From positions 59,107 through 123,106 of the forward strand of contig NZ_JAACJR010000008.1 of assembly GCF_009939225.1 (NCBI RefSeq): a stretch of DNA of 64,000 nucleotides, read 5' to 3'. The notes under the pieces were generated by a model, which had not been told where the DNA came from, did no database searches, and was given only the letters and a program-made list of their open reading frames with translations. The position numbers and the translations under genes were made by a program. Each line of letters opens with the position of its first letter. Within the stretch, counting starts at the first letter, position 1. Positions 39,275 to 48,613 of the stretch are shown here, piece by piece. Origin of the DNA: Sediminibacterium soli (GTDB lineage Bacteria; Bacteroidota; Bacteroidia; Chitinophagales; Chitinophagaceae).

Positions 39275-41677
39275 TTAGAAACGATAGTTAACACTGAAAC
39301 GCAGGTTCCTCGGCGGGTCTGTCTGCCAGTTGTATGCCTTAAGCCAGGAATAATACGATCCGTTGTAAAGGTATTTGTTCAGCACATTGAATACATTGAA
39401 GTTGAACACCAGGTTGTCTTTCTCGTAAGAGATCCCGGCATCCAGTTTGGTATAGGCCGGCAATACCTGGTTGGGATCGGGCGATATATCCCAGTAAGTT
39501 TTTCTTCCGTCCAGGAACATGAGTCCCGAGGAGAAACCCAGTCCTTTCAGAACGCCTTCCTGCAAACGGTAGGTGAGCCATACATTGGCCGTGTGTCTGG
39601 CATAACCCGGAACCACATCACCCACTTTCATAGAGGTAACGCCATTGGCCACCCTGGTGATCTTCGAATCCGTTAAGGCATAGTTCGCCACCAGGTCCAG
39701 GCCTTTTGCCAGCCGGCCTTTCAGATCGAACTCGATACCCTGCGCTCTTTTCTGTCCCATCACAATGCTCAGACCGGAAGCAGGCGGACTGAACGGATCA
39801 GCAGTAAGTTCGTTCTCTTTGAGTATGCGGTAAACTGTCAGTCCTGTATTCCATCTTCCGCCGGCCCAGTCGCGTTTGATGCCGAACTCCAGGTTATTAC
39901 CCGTGATGGGTTTTACCTTGCCGCCATTGGCCAGCCGTCCGCCCTGCGGAACAAATGCCTGGTCGTACAAACCATATACGGAAGTCTGTTTATCGAGCGA
40001 CACACTGATACCGATGCGCGGTGTAAACCGGCTGGCCGTTATAGCAGCCCCGCCCCACTGTGCCTGTGTAACGGTGGTATACCTGCCTGCCAGCGTTACA
40101 CGCAGCAGGTTATCAAAAAATCCCAGTTCGTCCTGGAAATACACACCGGTATTGCGCATGCTCATCGTACCCCCTATCGCAGCGGCCCGCTGTTCAAGCG
40201 GCGTGCGGAAATTGAAGGAAGGATAGCCATTAACAGGCGCACCGAGATTGGGATTGCGTGTGTTGAATTCTGCGCCCACCGTGTCCAGTGCATGCGATTG
40301 TCCCCAGTCGGCAAAATATTCCTTGGTGGCCACATCGATACCGCCCAGTATGCGGTGACGTACCTTACCGGTGGCAATGTCGCCGTTCAGGTAAGCCTGC
40401 GCCATGGTCATGGCACTTTTTGCATCCCAGCTGCCCACCGAGCGGATCATGGTGCCATTTGGGTTCACCGCATTCGGCCACATAGAACTGCCTACCTGGC
40501 GATAATTGCTGTAACCCGCCTGCGCCGTTACTTTCCAATGGCTGTTGAACTGGTGCTGCAGGTTCAGCAACACCGTATGGTCGTTGATATTGGTGCCGGG
40601 CAATCCCGCAGGCAGCGAAGTAAACCCAACGGGCAGCGTGGCAAATCCTGCCGATGAAAACACATAATAGGAACCCAGATCGCTCATACTCGCTTTCTGC
40701 CAGGTATATTCTGCGGTGAGTTTTGTTTTATTGTCGATCTGGTAAGAGATCACCGGTGCAATTGAATACCGGTTATTGTATTCATTGGCACGGTGTGATT
40801 TTTTTTGCTGACCGGCCAGGTTCAGGCGATACAGGAGTTTTCCGTCCTTACTCAGCTTACCATCGAGATCCAGTGTTGCGCGGTACAGGTCAAAGCTTCC
40901 TATGGTAAGGCCGGCCTCCCCTTTTGTCTGGCCCGTGGGTTTTTTAGTCACCACATTGTACAATCCGCTGGGGTCACCGTTGCCCAGCATAAATCCTGCG
41001 GGACCTTTTACAAATTCGATATGGTCTACAAAGCTCATATCCTCTGTCAGCGGCCCCCAGAAAGAATTCACCATATTAAAGCCGTTGCGGAATGCCTGTA
41101 TCTGCGAGCCGCGTGCGGTGATATTGGTATACATATCGCCCCAGTGTTCCATGCGTATGGCACCGCTTACATTGCGGATAGCGCCATCGCTCATGCTGAT
41201 CACCTGCTGGTCGGCCAGCGCCTTACCGGTAACCACCTGTATGTTCTGCGGAACCTGTAATAAGGGCGTTTGCAGACGCAGTGAAGACGATACGGCAGAC
41301 GCCTTGTAACTGCGCACACCTGTTTTGATGATCACTTCCTCCAGTTCTTTCTGTGTAAGCTGCAGCCTGATCGATATCACAGCCGCTTCGTTGGCCGCCA
41401 GCGTTACTTTCTCCGTCAGGTCCTGGTAACCCATCAGTGAAATATGCAGTTCGTAACTGCCTGCGGCGAGTCCTTTGATCTGAAAATTACCATCGGCATC
41501 GGAAATGGCGCCTTTGGGTGAATTTTTAACCTGAATGGTTACATCCGCGGCTGCCGCACCTTCGGTGGTGGTGATTTTTCCCCTGATGGAACCATTGCCT
41601 TCCGGTGTTTCGGAAGCTTTTGCCGCACCCAGCAACAACATGGCCGCACACAGCAGTAACCCGTATATTCTTCTCAT
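39275..41677 (-). CDS. TonB-dependent siderophore receptor
   Basis: An 800-residue outer-membrane receptor for ferric siderophores. Signal peptide (to about 21); carboxypeptidase-regulatory-like (peptidase-associated) domain with G-S-I-R-G-K-I-T-T-T-E-G-A and Y-E-L-H-I-S-L-M-G-Y-Q (about 28-110); plug domain with L-L-Q-V-P-Q-N-I-Q-V-V-T-G, F-V-D-H-I-E-F-V-K-G-P-A-G-F-M-L-G and G-L-Y-N-V-V-T-K-K-P; 22-strand barrel ending in L-R-F-S-V-N-Y-R-F. I start at MRRIYG (ATG 41677), since the 14 codons before it add no signal-peptide feature. The next gene, PepSY protein, is 5 nt away. Iron-dependent control is likely but no Fur box was identified. Confidence 0.93.
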   Translation of the reverse strand: MRRIYGLLLCAAMLLLGAAKASETPEGNGSIRGKITTTEGAAAADVTIQVKNSPKGAISDADGNFQIKGLAAGSYELHISLMGYQDLTEKVTLAANEAAVISIRLQLTQKELEEVIIKTGVRSYKASAVSSSLRLQTPLLQVPQNIQVVTGKALADQQVISMSDGAIRNVSGAIRMEHWGDMYTNITARGSQIQAFRNGFNMVNSFWGPLTEDMSFVDHIEFVKGPAGFMLGNGDPSGLYNVVTKKPTGQTKGEAGLTIGSFDLYRATLDLDGKLSKDGKLLYRLNLAGQQKKSHRANEYNNRYSIAPVISYQIDNKTKLTAEYTWQKASMSDLGSYYVFSSAGFATLPVGFTSLPAGLPGTNINDHTVLLNLQHQFNSHWKVTAQAGYSNYRQVGSSMWPNAVNPNGTMIRSVGSWDAKSAMTMAQAYLNGDIATGKVRHRILGGIDVATKEYFADWGQSHALDTVGAEFNTRNPNLGAPVNGYPSFNFRTPLEQRAAAIGGTMSMRNTGVYFQDELGFFDNLLRVTLAGRYTTVTQAQWGGAAITASRFTPRIGISVSLDKQTSVYGLYDQAFVPQGGRLANGGKVKPITGNNLEFGIKRDWAGGRWNTGLTVYRILKENELTADPFSPPASGLSIVMGQKRAQGIEFDLKGRLAKGLDLVANYALTDSKITRVANGVTSMKVGDVVPGYARHTANVWLTYRLQEGVLKGLGFSSGLMFLDGRKTYWDISPDPNQVLPAYTKLDAGISYEKDNLVFNFNVFNVLNKYLYNGSYYSWLKAYNWQTDPPRNLRFSVNYRF

Positions 41678-41794
41678 AATTGTGTTGATTAAACGGCGCG
41701 AAAGTATTGCACCGATCAACCAGGCCTCTGCCGGATACGGAAAACGGTTTTACGCAAAGAGGAAAATGACAGTTGTGTGACGGGAGGGAGGGGA

Positions 41795-41932
41795 ATATCG
41801 AATCAAGAACAAGGAACAAGGAATGACGAACGGAGGGATGGGAATATTGAACAAGGAACAAGGAATATCGAATATCGAGGGATTGGGGGAAACTGATTTG
41901 ATAGTCGATATTCCCTGTTCTGTTCGTTGTTT
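41795..41932. repeat. GAACAAGGAACAAGGAAT dispersed repeat run, reverse-oriented
   Basis: Two close copies of AACAAGGAACAAGGAAT separated by ACGAACGGAGGGATGGG, with ATATCGAATATCGAGGGA behind. This is the opposite-strand form of the TTCCTTGTTCC family at 14434 and 17540. It fills most of the gap between the receptor and SRPBCC genes. Confidence 0.65.
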
Positions 41933-41941
41933 GGGGTGTGG

Positions 41942-42436
41942 TTAGGCGGCCAGCAGTTCGTCGAGGTTGCCGAGGGCCATGGTGAAGCCTTCTTTGAAGC
42001 CCATCTGCACAATGGTCTCCAGGTCGGTCTCGCTGTTGAAGCGCATTTCCAGATCCAGTCTTGAACCTGTGTCTGTTGCGGAGAAACGGGCAAACCAGTG
42101 CATGGGCGGTGCGGTATCCACCAGTACACCGTTCTCATCGCAAAAACCGGCAACCGCCTGAAAACTTTTTTCCTTCACCACTTCTTCTATATCCACCCGA
42201 CACCAGTGTTTGTCGCCTTCCGGACCCACCATCGCGTACAGCCAGCGGCCGCCCGTTTCAAACCGGATGCTTTTTGTCTGCGCCCGGTAGGGTTTGGGCG
42301 CCCACCACTGGTCCAGCAGTTCGCTTTCGGTCCATGCTCTCCATACCTTGGCCAGCGGTGCGCTGAAATCTCGCGTGATCAGGAGTTTCCGGCCGGAATC
42401 GTCCCGGGTAATTTTTGTTTCGTGTGTGTTGCTCAT
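41942..42436 (-). CDS. SRPBCC (AHSA1-like) domain protein
   Basis: A 164-residue START/Bet v 1-fold protein of the activator-of-Hsp90-ATPase-like family. Family marks: I-T-R-D-F-S-A-P-L-A-K-V-W-R-A-W-T-E-S-E-L-L-D-Q-W-W-A-P (20-47), E-T-G-G-R-W-L-Y-A-M, and the closing M-G-F-K-E-G-F-T-M-A-L-G-N-L-D-E-L-L. It has a hydrophobic pocket and unknown ligand. It starts 3 nt after the ArsR-type gene, a pairing common in bacteria, and the pair is one operon. Confidence 0.92.
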   Translation of the reverse strand: MSNTHETKITRDDSGRKLLITRDFSAPLAKVWRAWTESELLDQWWAPKPYRAQTKSIRFETGGRWLYAMVGPEGDKHWCRVDIEEVVKEKSFQAVAGFCDENGVLVDTAPPMHWFARFSATDTGSRLDLEMRFNSETDLETIVQMGFKEGFTMALGNLDELLAA

Positions 42437-42439
42437 GGT

Positions 42440-42763
42440 TTAGTCTTTTAGTTTGTTTAATACATCATCCAGCTGGCTGAACCGGGTCTCCCATAGTTTA
42501 CGGAAAGGTTTCAGCCACTGATCGATCTCTTTCATCTTTCGTTTATTTAAATGATAATAGATCTCGCGTCCGGATTGTTCCTGCTTCAGCAAACCGCATT
42601 CGGTGAGCAGGTTTACATGTTTAGATACGGCCTGCCTGCTGCTCTCAAAATGCTGTGCCAGGGCGTTCGGTGTCATGGCATGACACATCAGCAGCGATAA
42701 GATCGCCCTCCGCGTGGGATCGGCGATTGCCTGGAAAACATCCCGTCTTGGTTCCTGTCCCAT
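42440..42763 (-). CDS. ArsR-family transcriptional regulator
   Basis: A 107-residue winged-helix repressor. It shows [18 protein letters not shown], the recognition helix [17 protein letters not shown], and wing [16 protein letters not shown]. Metal-binding CxC motifs are absent, so it belongs to the non-metal subgroup that pairs with SRPBCC genes. The ATG at 42763 follows a -7 box at 42784-42791; the longer frame from 42805 starts upstream of that promoter and is rejected. Confidence 0.92.
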   Translation of the reverse strand: MGQEPRRDVFQAIADPTRRAILSLLMCHAMTPNALAQHFESSRQAVSKHVNLLTECGLLKQEQSGREIYYHLNKRKMKEIDQWLKPFRKLWETRFSQLDDVLNKLKD

Positions 42764-42783
42764 AAAATGCAACCATTTGATTG

Positions 42784-42791
42784 CAAATATA
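42784..42791 (-). promoter_or_regulatory. -7 box (TATATTTG, rc) of the ArsR-SRPBCC operon
   Basis: Exact TAnnTTTG on the reverse strand, 20 nt before the ATG. Several GGTTGC/TTGCAA words around it (42767-42816) may be repressor contacts, but no clear palindrome emerges. Confidence 0.6.
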
Positions 42792-42823
42792 TGAAACGCA
42801 ACCAAACAATTGCATATTTTTTT

Positions 42824-42856
42824 AAAAAAAATCCGGTCTTGGCCGGGATTTTTTTT
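42824..42856 (-). terminator. Terminator of the GH43 gene
   Basis: On the reverse strand A-run, ATCCCGG...CCGGAT stem with one bulged base, then eight T; a standard rho-independent terminator 7 nt behind the GH43 stop. The A/T runs on both sides would also allow function in the other direction. Confidence 0.8.
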
Positions 42857-42862
42857 GCGGGA

Positions 42863-43921
42863 TCAGAACTTTTGCGGCAGATGCCAGTAAGCGGCAAGCC
42901 GGTTGGCTTCTTTTTTGGTAAGATGGATGACAGCGCCGTGTTTGGGCGAAAAGAAATTGGTGGCCTTCATCACCCCTTCGTTAAAATGACCCAGGTTTTT
43001 GAAATGCACAAAATCCGTTGTTTCGCTGAATCCGAAATTATGCGGCTGTATGCCGTAGATATCATAGATCAATATCCAGGTGTTCCGGCCGATCAGTTTG
43101 TATACCGTGGGCGCCTCGCAACCCCTGGGCTCCGGATCGTACCAGGCCGAATCGTAGCGGTAACCGCTTTTCAACGAATCGGATACCGCCTGCTTGATAC
43201 CGGCCGTTCCATCCTGTGCCACGTAAAACAGGTGGTACCGGTCTCCCACCCTGGTGATATCGCCATCGATATAGGAAATATCTTTCGGGTATTCGAAAAG
43301 CAGCTTCGGCGCTGTTTCCAGTTTGGTAAACCCATCATCAAGATAAGACCAGTACAAACGGTTGCGGCCGTTTTTGAAACGCATGGTGAAATACACCATC
43401 ATTTTTTTTGCCTGCCCGTCATAGATCAGCTCCGGGGCCCAGGCGCAACCGATCTCTTCCAGACCGGGAAAGGATTTGTCTACCCGGAGTACCGTATGCG
43501 ACCAGTGCAGCAGGTCGGCAGATTTCATCAGCACCAGTCCTTTGTTGTTTCCCCAGCCGTATTCCTTGCCGTCGCGTTCCCATTGCGTTGAACGGAGACC
43601 GGCGCGCTGTGCAAAAATGTGCAGGTCTGTGAGTGCCATATAAAACAGGCCATCCGGGCCGCGGCAGATATACGGGTCGCGTACCCCTTTCTGTTCGGCC
43701 AGTGTATCGCCGCCAATTACGGGGCGGCCGTTGTTGATATCGGTAAAGCGGTAACCGTCGCTGCTCAGCGCCATGTACAGGCTATGCGTGGTATCTTTGA
43801 AATAAACCAGCAGGTATGCCGCCATGTCTTTTTCGCGCGGCGGTTTTTTCTGCCGGGGCTGTGCCATGGCTACGACACCGCTAAACAAAACAAACGCAAA
43901 CAGCAGGCAGTGATTTCTCAT
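42863..43921 (-). CDS. Glycoside hydrolase family 43 protein, secreted
   Basis: A 352-residue beta-propeller hydrolase with a signal peptide (to about 20). Marks: Y-L-L-V-Y-F-K-D near the start, G-V-R-D-P-Y-I-C-R (catalytic Asp region), G-C-A-W-A-P-E-L-I-Y-D (Glu/Asp of blade 3), Y-I-D-G-D-I-T-R-V-G-D-R-Y-H-L-F-Y and R-G-C-E-A-P-T-V-Y-K (probable acid Glu). Family members act on arabinan, xylan or arabinoxylan chains. It is preceded by the CE15 gene on the same strand with 56 nt between, so both may act on glucuronoarabinoxylan (inference). Confidence 0.88.
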   Translation of the reverse strand: MRNHCLLFAFVLFSGVVAMAQPRQKKPPREKDMAAYLLVYFKDTTHSLYMALSSDGYRFTDINNGRPVIGGDTLAEQKGVRDPYICRGPDGLFYMALTDLHIFAQRAGLRSTQWERDGKEYGWGNNKGLVLMKSADLLHWSHTVLRVDKSFPGLEEIGCAWAPELIYDGQAKKMMVYFTMRFKNGRNRLYWSYLDDGFTKLETAPKLLFEYPKDISYIDGDITRVGDRYHLFYVAQDGTAGIKQAVSDSLKSGYRYDSAWYDPEPRGCEAPTVYKLIGRNTWILIYDIYGIQPHNFGFSETTDFVHFKNLGHFNEGVMKATNFFSPKHGAVIHLTKKEANRLAAYWHLPQKF

Positions 43922-43977
43922 ACAGGTGGTTTGTGCAAATAAAATACAAAGGCCTGGGCGGGCTGTCCTGTTCAGTC

Positions 43978-45564
43978 CTAACGCCCGGCGGCATTCGGAT
44001 GGTTATTCATTTTATTATTGGCCCATTCGATAAAATATTTCACATTCGGTGCGTCGGTATGTCCGCCTGCATGTTGCCGCCAGGCAAGTTCGCCATCCAG
44101 TAAACCCGTCAGTACGGCCGGCATTTTTTCCGTGCGGTAATTGTTGGATACGCCAAGGTCTTTTGCGCCAAGCAGTTTAAACACTTCGCCCGCGGCTACC
44201 GTGGCCATATAACTGCCCTGCTGGTCGAGCCATTTTGCATCGCCCTGCGCGGGCACACCGTAGCTGATGAATGTGAGACGCGGAGCACAGAGCGCAATCA
44301 GCTGGTGTGCATCCACTGGTAAATCGCCTGCATTCTTTGCACCGAAAACCGATTCCGCCGTTCCGTATTTTAAGAAATTACCTGCCATCCAGTGGTATTC
44401 ACCGCTTCCGGTAAGACTTTCCACCGCCTCGCCGAAATTGCGGCGATGCAGCTTGGCGCCCCCTTCGCCCGATGAGCCCACGAGCGCCATGGCAAAACGC
44501 GGTTCAAACGCCAGTGTTACCAGCGCAGCTTTTCCATACCGCGAAACACCTTCGATACCCACATGCTTGGCATCCACCATCGGCTCTGTTTCCAGGTAGT
44601 CGAGCGCACGGGCCGCGCCCCATGCCCAGGCACGCAGGGCGCCCCAGTCTTCGGGTTTGCGGGGTTGTCCTTTGTTGACAAGACCAATGATGCCTTTTGT
44701 CAGGCCCGCTCCGTTATCGGCCTGTATGCTCGAAGGATCTATCTGCACATACCCCCATCCCGCCGCGATCAGCTGCTGGGTGGTGGGTGGATCCTGTCCT
44801 GCCGGCAACTGCGGTCCAAACGGAGAGGCAGGCGGTGTGGCCAGCATGGGTGTGTAGGCCGGGTACTGGTCAAAGATCGCTTTTACCGAAGGGTCTGCTT
44901 TGATGAGCATTGTCTTCAACGCGTCGTTGAGTTTTTCCATCGATTCCTGGCCGGGCTGCGCGGGTGCGGGCAGGTTATTGCCGCCGCCAAACATCACCAG
45001 CACGGGCACAGGGCCTTTGGCATTGGCCGGAAGCACCAGCACCATTTTGATATCTACCCTGATATCGGGATACGCGCTGTTGTCTACATGACCCACCAGT
45101 TTTTTTGCGATCACCGGTAAAAAGCCGATGCGTTCGTTATCGGTGATCTTTACTTCCCAGTTCACCCTGGGAACCTGTTTTGGCACCCTGCCGATCACTT
45201 CGCGTTCAAAATCTTCCACGATCTCGGGACGGCGCTGTTTCCACCAGCCCTCGGCCGTACTGATGCGCTGCCCGCTTTTTGTCAGCAGCAGTTGCGGAAG
45301 ATCGGGGAAAGGATTGGCAAGGGCCTCATCGTAGTTTGCGTGGTTGGGGGCAGATTCGTTACCGCTGGGACCGGGTCGCAGTTTGCGGATACCCAGTTGC
45401 TCCATCATGTTCTTATGATCCTGCTCCGTTGTAAAGTTAACAGGCGTCTGTGCAGACAGGTCAGCTGCATACATGATCAGCAACAACATAAAAACGGAGA
45501 AAGCGAAAGGTGTTGGGGATCGGCTGGTTTTGTTGGCCCGGGAACAGGCATGGCAATAATTCAT
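43978..45564 (-). CDS. CE15-like glucuronoyl esterase / acetylxylan esterase family
   Basis: A 528-residue secreted alpha/beta hydrolase. After an N-terminal signal region (hydrophobic 20-36) comes the catalytic domain with the nucleophile elbow G-V-S-R-Y-G-K (Ser341), the CE15 version of GxSxG in which Arg follows Ser, and the C-terminal R-Q-H-A-G-G-H-T-D-A (catalytic His). The segment V-L-V-M-F-G-G-G-N-N-L supplies the oxyanion region. CE15 enzymes cut the ester between glucuronoxylan and lignin. An insert of about 60 residues (200-260) rich in Pro is seen before the W-G-Y-V-Q-I-D strand. Next to GH43, 56 nt downstream. Confidence 0.83.
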   Translation of the reverse strand: MNYCHACSRANKTSRSPTPFAFSVFMLLLIMYAADLSAQTPVNFTTEQDHKNMMEQLGIRKLRPGPSGNESAPNHANYDEALANPFPDLPQLLLTKSGQRISTAEGWWKQRRPEIVEDFEREVIGRVPKQVPRVNWEVKITDNERIGFLPVIAKKLVGHVDNSAYPDIRVDIKMVLVLPANAKGPVPVLVMFGGGNNLPAPAQPGQESMEKLNDALKTMLIKADPSVKAIFDQYPAYTPMLATPPASPFGPQLPAGQDPPTTQQLIAAGWGYVQIDPSSIQADNGAGLTKGIIGLVNKGQPRKPEDWGALRAWAWGAARALDYLETEPMVDAKHVGIEGVSRYGKAALVTLAFEPRFAMALVGSSGEGGAKLHRRNFGEAVESLTGSGEYHWMAGNFLKYGTAESVFGAKNAGDLPVDAHQLIALCAPRLTFISYGVPAQGDAKWLDQQGSYMATVAAGEVFKLLGAKDLGVSNNYRTEKMPAVLTGLLDGELAWRQHAGGHTDAPNVKYFIEWANNKMNNHPNAAGR

Positions 45565-45689
45565 TGTATACGTAATTTAACAGTTACTTACCGGTGATTA
45601 CGTGAGCAATGGCAGTAGCTAATATACAGGAATATTTCAGACCAGGAAAAGATTAGAAAATTGCATGTGATGAACCTCCCTGTTTTCTT

Positions 45690-45755
45690 AACACAAAGCC
45701 ACGGAGATACAAAGGTGCTTCTCCGTGTTCCTCAGTATCTCCGTGACTCTGTGTT
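45690..45755. repeat. CTCCGTG-type inverted repeat
   Basis: Arms 45690-45710 (AACACAAAGCCACGGAGATAC) and 45735-45755 differ from perfect complement by two bases; between them is TCTCCGTGTTCCTC, a third partial copy. This is the widespread Bacteroidota intergenic repeat of CTCTGTG/CTCCGTG wording; it is unrelated in arms to the one at 8717 but similar in style. Confidence 0.7.
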
Positions 45756-45789
45756 CAACCCGTGTCTCTGTCCTCTCAAACCACCCACC

Positions 45790-45840
45790 CAAAAACGCCC
45801 CATCCCGTGCCGCCGCGGCAACTAACAGGAATGGGGCGTT
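45790..45840 (-). terminator. Terminator of the GH20 gene
   Basis: Reverse strand: AACGCCCCAT...ATGGGGCGTT (arms 45831-45840 and 45794-45803) followed by TTTTT. An inner GCCGC/GCGGC stem sits in the loop. Located 23 nt behind the GH20 stop. Confidence 0.8.
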
Positions 45841-45863
45841 GTCAAACAAGTGAGAACCCTGAG

Positions 45864-47504
45864 TTATTTATCCGGGGTCAGCGCGCTGCGGTCATAACTC
45901 ACTTTCCACAGATCGTACCGGCCGAATTGTGTTGACAGGCGTTTTTTGAAATCATCCCAGTTGCGAAGTTCCTGTGGCGACCACAGCACTTCGCTCAATG
46001 CCGTCATACGCGGAAACACCATGTACTCCACTTTTGACGGGCTGGCCATGTATTCGGTCCACACATTGGCCTGTGCGCCGATGATGTATTTCTGTTCTTC
46101 CGGTGTCAGTTCGGCAGGAAGCGGGTTATAGCTGTATACCTTATCCAGCGGCAGGAAACCACCGATCACCAGCGAGTCTTCATTCTTTTTCTGCGCATAG
46201 TCGAAATACACATAGGTGGTGGGCGTCATGATCACTTTGTGTTTTTGTTTGGCTGCCTCTATACCGCCTTTTTCGCCGCGCCAGCTCATCACCGTTGCAT
46301 TGGGCGCCAGGCCTCCTTCGAGTATCTCATCCCAGCCAATGATATCGTGACCCTTGCTGTTCAGGTATTTTTCTATCCGTCCGATAAAATAGCTCTGCAG
46401 GCCATGCTCGTCTTTCAATCCTTTTTCCTTGATCAGCTGCTGGCAGAATGCAGAGCGTTTCCAGGCTTCTTTCGGGCATTCATCGCCCCCGATATGGATG
46501 TATTTTGACGGAAACAGCTGCATCACTTCATCAAGTACATCCTGCAGGAATGTGAAGGTATATTCTGAAGGACAAAACACATCGCTGTACACACCCCATG
46601 CCTGCTGCACCTGTTTGCCTGTTCTGGGACCGGCCCAGTCCACCACGTTCTTTGCGGGCTGGGTGGCCTCATCGGGGAAGCAGCTCAGCTTGGGATACGC
46701 GGCGATGGCGGCAGACGAATGGCCGGGCATTTCTATCTCGGGTATAACGGTGATAAAACGGTCGGCTGCATATTTCACCACTTCTTTCACCTGTGCCTGT
46801 GTATAGAACCCGCATGAATGGGTGTTGTCGTTTCCTTTACCGGGGTGATGCCCCAGGATGGTTCCGTTGCGGCAGGCGCCTTTTGTTGTGAGCAGGGGAT
46901 ATTTTTTGATCTCTATCCGCCAGCCCTGGTCTTCTGTAAGATGCCAGTGAAAGGTATTGATCTTATGCAATGCGAGGAAGTCGATGTACTGCTTTACAAA
47001 TTCAACAGGGAAAAAATGGCGGCCAACATCGAGCATCATGCCGCGGTAGGCAAACCTGGGTGCATCGGCAATGCTCAGCTGCGGAACCTGCAGACTGGCA
47101 GATACCGAAACGGGCAACAGCTGTATCAGCGACTGCACACCGTAGAACACGCCTTCCGCATCGTCGCCGCTGATCGTGATGGTATTGGCGGATGACTTCA
47201 GCTGGTAAGCACCTTTGACCTCGTTGTGCTTGCCGTTATTGCGAAGAACGATCAGGTTCCTGGCAGGAGCAGCGCCCCGGTTCTTTACTGCCAGGTTCAG
47301 CTGGTAGATCTTGCCGAGATAAGACTTGAGAAAATCCGCCTGTTTGCGCAGCGAGGGATGGTCGAGCACGATAACGGTGGAGCGGTTAAGGGTAAAATGA
47401 CCGGTACCGATTTCCATACTGGCCGGCTGCGGAATAATGGATACCTGTGCATGGACGGCAGCGGACAGCACCAGGACAAGCAATAGCAAAACGTGTTTTT
47501 TCAT
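45864..47504 (-). CDS. GH20 beta-N-acetylhexosaminidase
   Basis: A 546-residue exported exo-hexosaminidase, releasing terminal GlcNAc/GalNAc from chitin oligomers or glycoproteins by substrate-assisted catalysis. Signal peptide (to about 19); N-terminal GH20b domain (20-145); TIM barrel with M-L-D-V-G-R-H-F, F-H-W-H-L-T-E-D-Q-G-W-R, P-E-I-E-M-P-G-H and the catalytic pair H-I-G-G-D-E-C (Asp341, Glu342), then W-R-G-E-K-G. It has an independent terminator. Together with the GH109/NahK-like operon it widens the set of HexNAc-releasing enzymes. Confidence 0.94.
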   Translation of the reverse strand: MKKHVLLLLVLVLSAAVHAQVSIIPQPASMEIGTGHFTLNRSTVIVLDHPSLRKQADFLKSYLGKIYQLNLAVKNRGAAPARNLIVLRNNGKHNEVKGAYQLKSSANTITISGDDAEGVFYGVQSLIQLLPVSVSASLQVPQLSIADAPRFAYRGMMLDVGRHFFPVEFVKQYIDFLALHKINTFHWHLTEDQGWRIEIKKYPLLTTKGACRNGTILGHHPGKGNDNTHSCGFYTQAQVKEVVKYAADRFITVIPEIEMPGHSSAAIAAYPKLSCFPDEATQPAKNVVDWAGPRTGKQVQQAWGVYSDVFCPSEYTFTFLQDVLDEVMQLFPSKYIHIGGDECPKEAWKRSAFCQQLIKEKGLKDEHGLQSYFIGRIEKYLNSKGHDIIGWDEILEGGLAPNATVMSWRGEKGGIEAAKQKHKVIMTPTTYVYFDYAQKKNEDSLVIGGFLPLDKVYSYNPLPAELTPEEQKYIIGAQANVWTEYMASPSKVEYMVFPRMTALSEVLWSPQELRNWDDFKKRLSTQFGRYDLWKVSYDRSALTPDK

Positions 47505-47671
47505 GGAGCATTTTTTAGCGGCCTAAAGTTGTATAAAATCAGCCAATAAACGGTGCACCCATGCAAACGTTTGTCCGCAGGATCGGTTTTCAAAACAGGG
47601 GAGCGGAAATTTCCCTGGTATTTCTTGTCTTCCGCACAACGCCCGCTCCCACCCTTTTATTAGTCGGCTAT

Positions 47672-48559
47672 TCAGCCCTTCTCCCATTTCTTTCCGAACG
47701 CTTTTGCAAATTCCACCAGTTTTACATTACCTGTTACCGGCGATCCCTGCTTTTCAAAATCGTGTTGTATGCTGCCGTTCCGGAAGCCGGCACCCATTTC
47801 GGTATACAGACCTGCTATTTCTTCGGGTAAACCGGCCTGCACCATTCCCTGCAGCGACTGCCGGTCGCTGAATTCCACCCAGGCAAGCGCCGGTATGCCG
47901 ACGGCCGCGCCCAATGCTCCGGCAATTTCACCCGGTCGGCGTATATCGCTGACCACATAGCGAACGGTGTGGCCGGCGCCGGTTACCTGCAGTTCTTCGG
48001 CAGCCGCGGCGGCGATATCTGCCGGATGCACCAGCGCCATCTGCAGGGACGCAGGATAATTGCCTCCGATGATACCTGCCTGTCTGATCAGCGGGATATC
48101 GTTGAAAAAATTGGTGAAGAAAAATCCTGCCCGCAGATACGTTACCGATACACCTTCGAGCGCATGGTACAGTTGTTCGATGTTATGCAGCCCTGCAATG
48201 GGACCGTTGCCTGCTGCCAGGTCGGCGCCCACGCTGCTGAGCATTACCACACGCGGTATACCCGATGCCCGCACCGCCGCCGCATAGGCCTGGCCTGCCC
48301 GGGTGGTATTGGCAATAACATCCGCGCCACCCAGGTTGGGCGGTGTCATGGCAAATAACGCGTCCGCGCCCCTGCAGGTTTCGGCCAGGAATGCCGCATC
48401 CGTTACCGATCCGATGGCAGCTTTGGCGCCTGCGGCTTCAATGTCTTTTTGCCGGGCGGGTGTGCTGCTGATAACGGTTACGGTATGATCTGCCGCCACC
48501 AGTATGCCGGTTAAAACGCTTCCAATGTTCCCTAAAGAACCTGATACGATGATCTTCAT
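47672..48559 (-). CDS. NmrA-like NAD(P)-binding reductase
   Basis: A 295-residue atypical short-chain dehydrogenase of the NmrA family (like QOR2). It begins I-V-S-G-S-L-G-N-I-G-S-V-L (a GxxGxxG variant as G-S-L-G-N-I-G), with A-L-F-A-M-T-P-P-N and R-V-V-M-L-S-S-V-G-A-D. Such proteins reduce quinones or act as redox sensors. It is divergently transcribed from an HxlR regulator gene across a 77-nt region with two overlapping promoters and a double operator, the standard arrangement for an electrophile- or quinone-induced reductase. Confidence 0.9.
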   Translation of the reverse strand: MKIIVSGSLGNIGSVLTGILVAADHTVTVISSTPARQKDIEAAGAKAAIGSVTDAAFLAETCRGADALFAMTPPNLGGADVIANTTRAGQAYAAAVRASGIPRVVMLSSVGADLAAGNGPIAGLHNIEQLYHALEGVSVTYLRAGFFFTNFFNDIPLIRQAGIIGGNYPASLQMALVHPADIAAAAAEELQVTGAGHTVRYVVSDIRRPGEIAGALGAAVGIPALAWVEFSDRQSLQGMVQAGLPEEIAGLYTEMGAGFRNGSIQHDFEKQGSPVTGNVKLVEFAKAFGKKWEKG

Positions 48560-48566
48560 TTGACTG

Positions 48567-48596
48567 TTGTTTATTTGAAAAGCAAAGCTATCTTTG
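48567..48596 (+). promoter_or_regulatory. Promoter of the HxlR gene
   Basis: TTG (48567-48569), 19-nt spacer, TATCTTTG (48589-48596): full consensus match. The transcription start falls at the left edge of the operator, so bound regulator should block initiation. Confidence 0.75.
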
Positions 48597-48613
48597 TACT
48601 TACTTTTTTACAA
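48583..48613 (-). promoter_or_regulatory. Promoter of the NmrA-like gene
   Basis: On the reverse strand TTG (48613-48611), 20-nt spacer, TAGCTTTG (48590-48583). Its -33 element lies inside the left operator half and its -7 box overlaps the -7 box of the divergent promoter by 2 bp. Confidence 0.75.
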
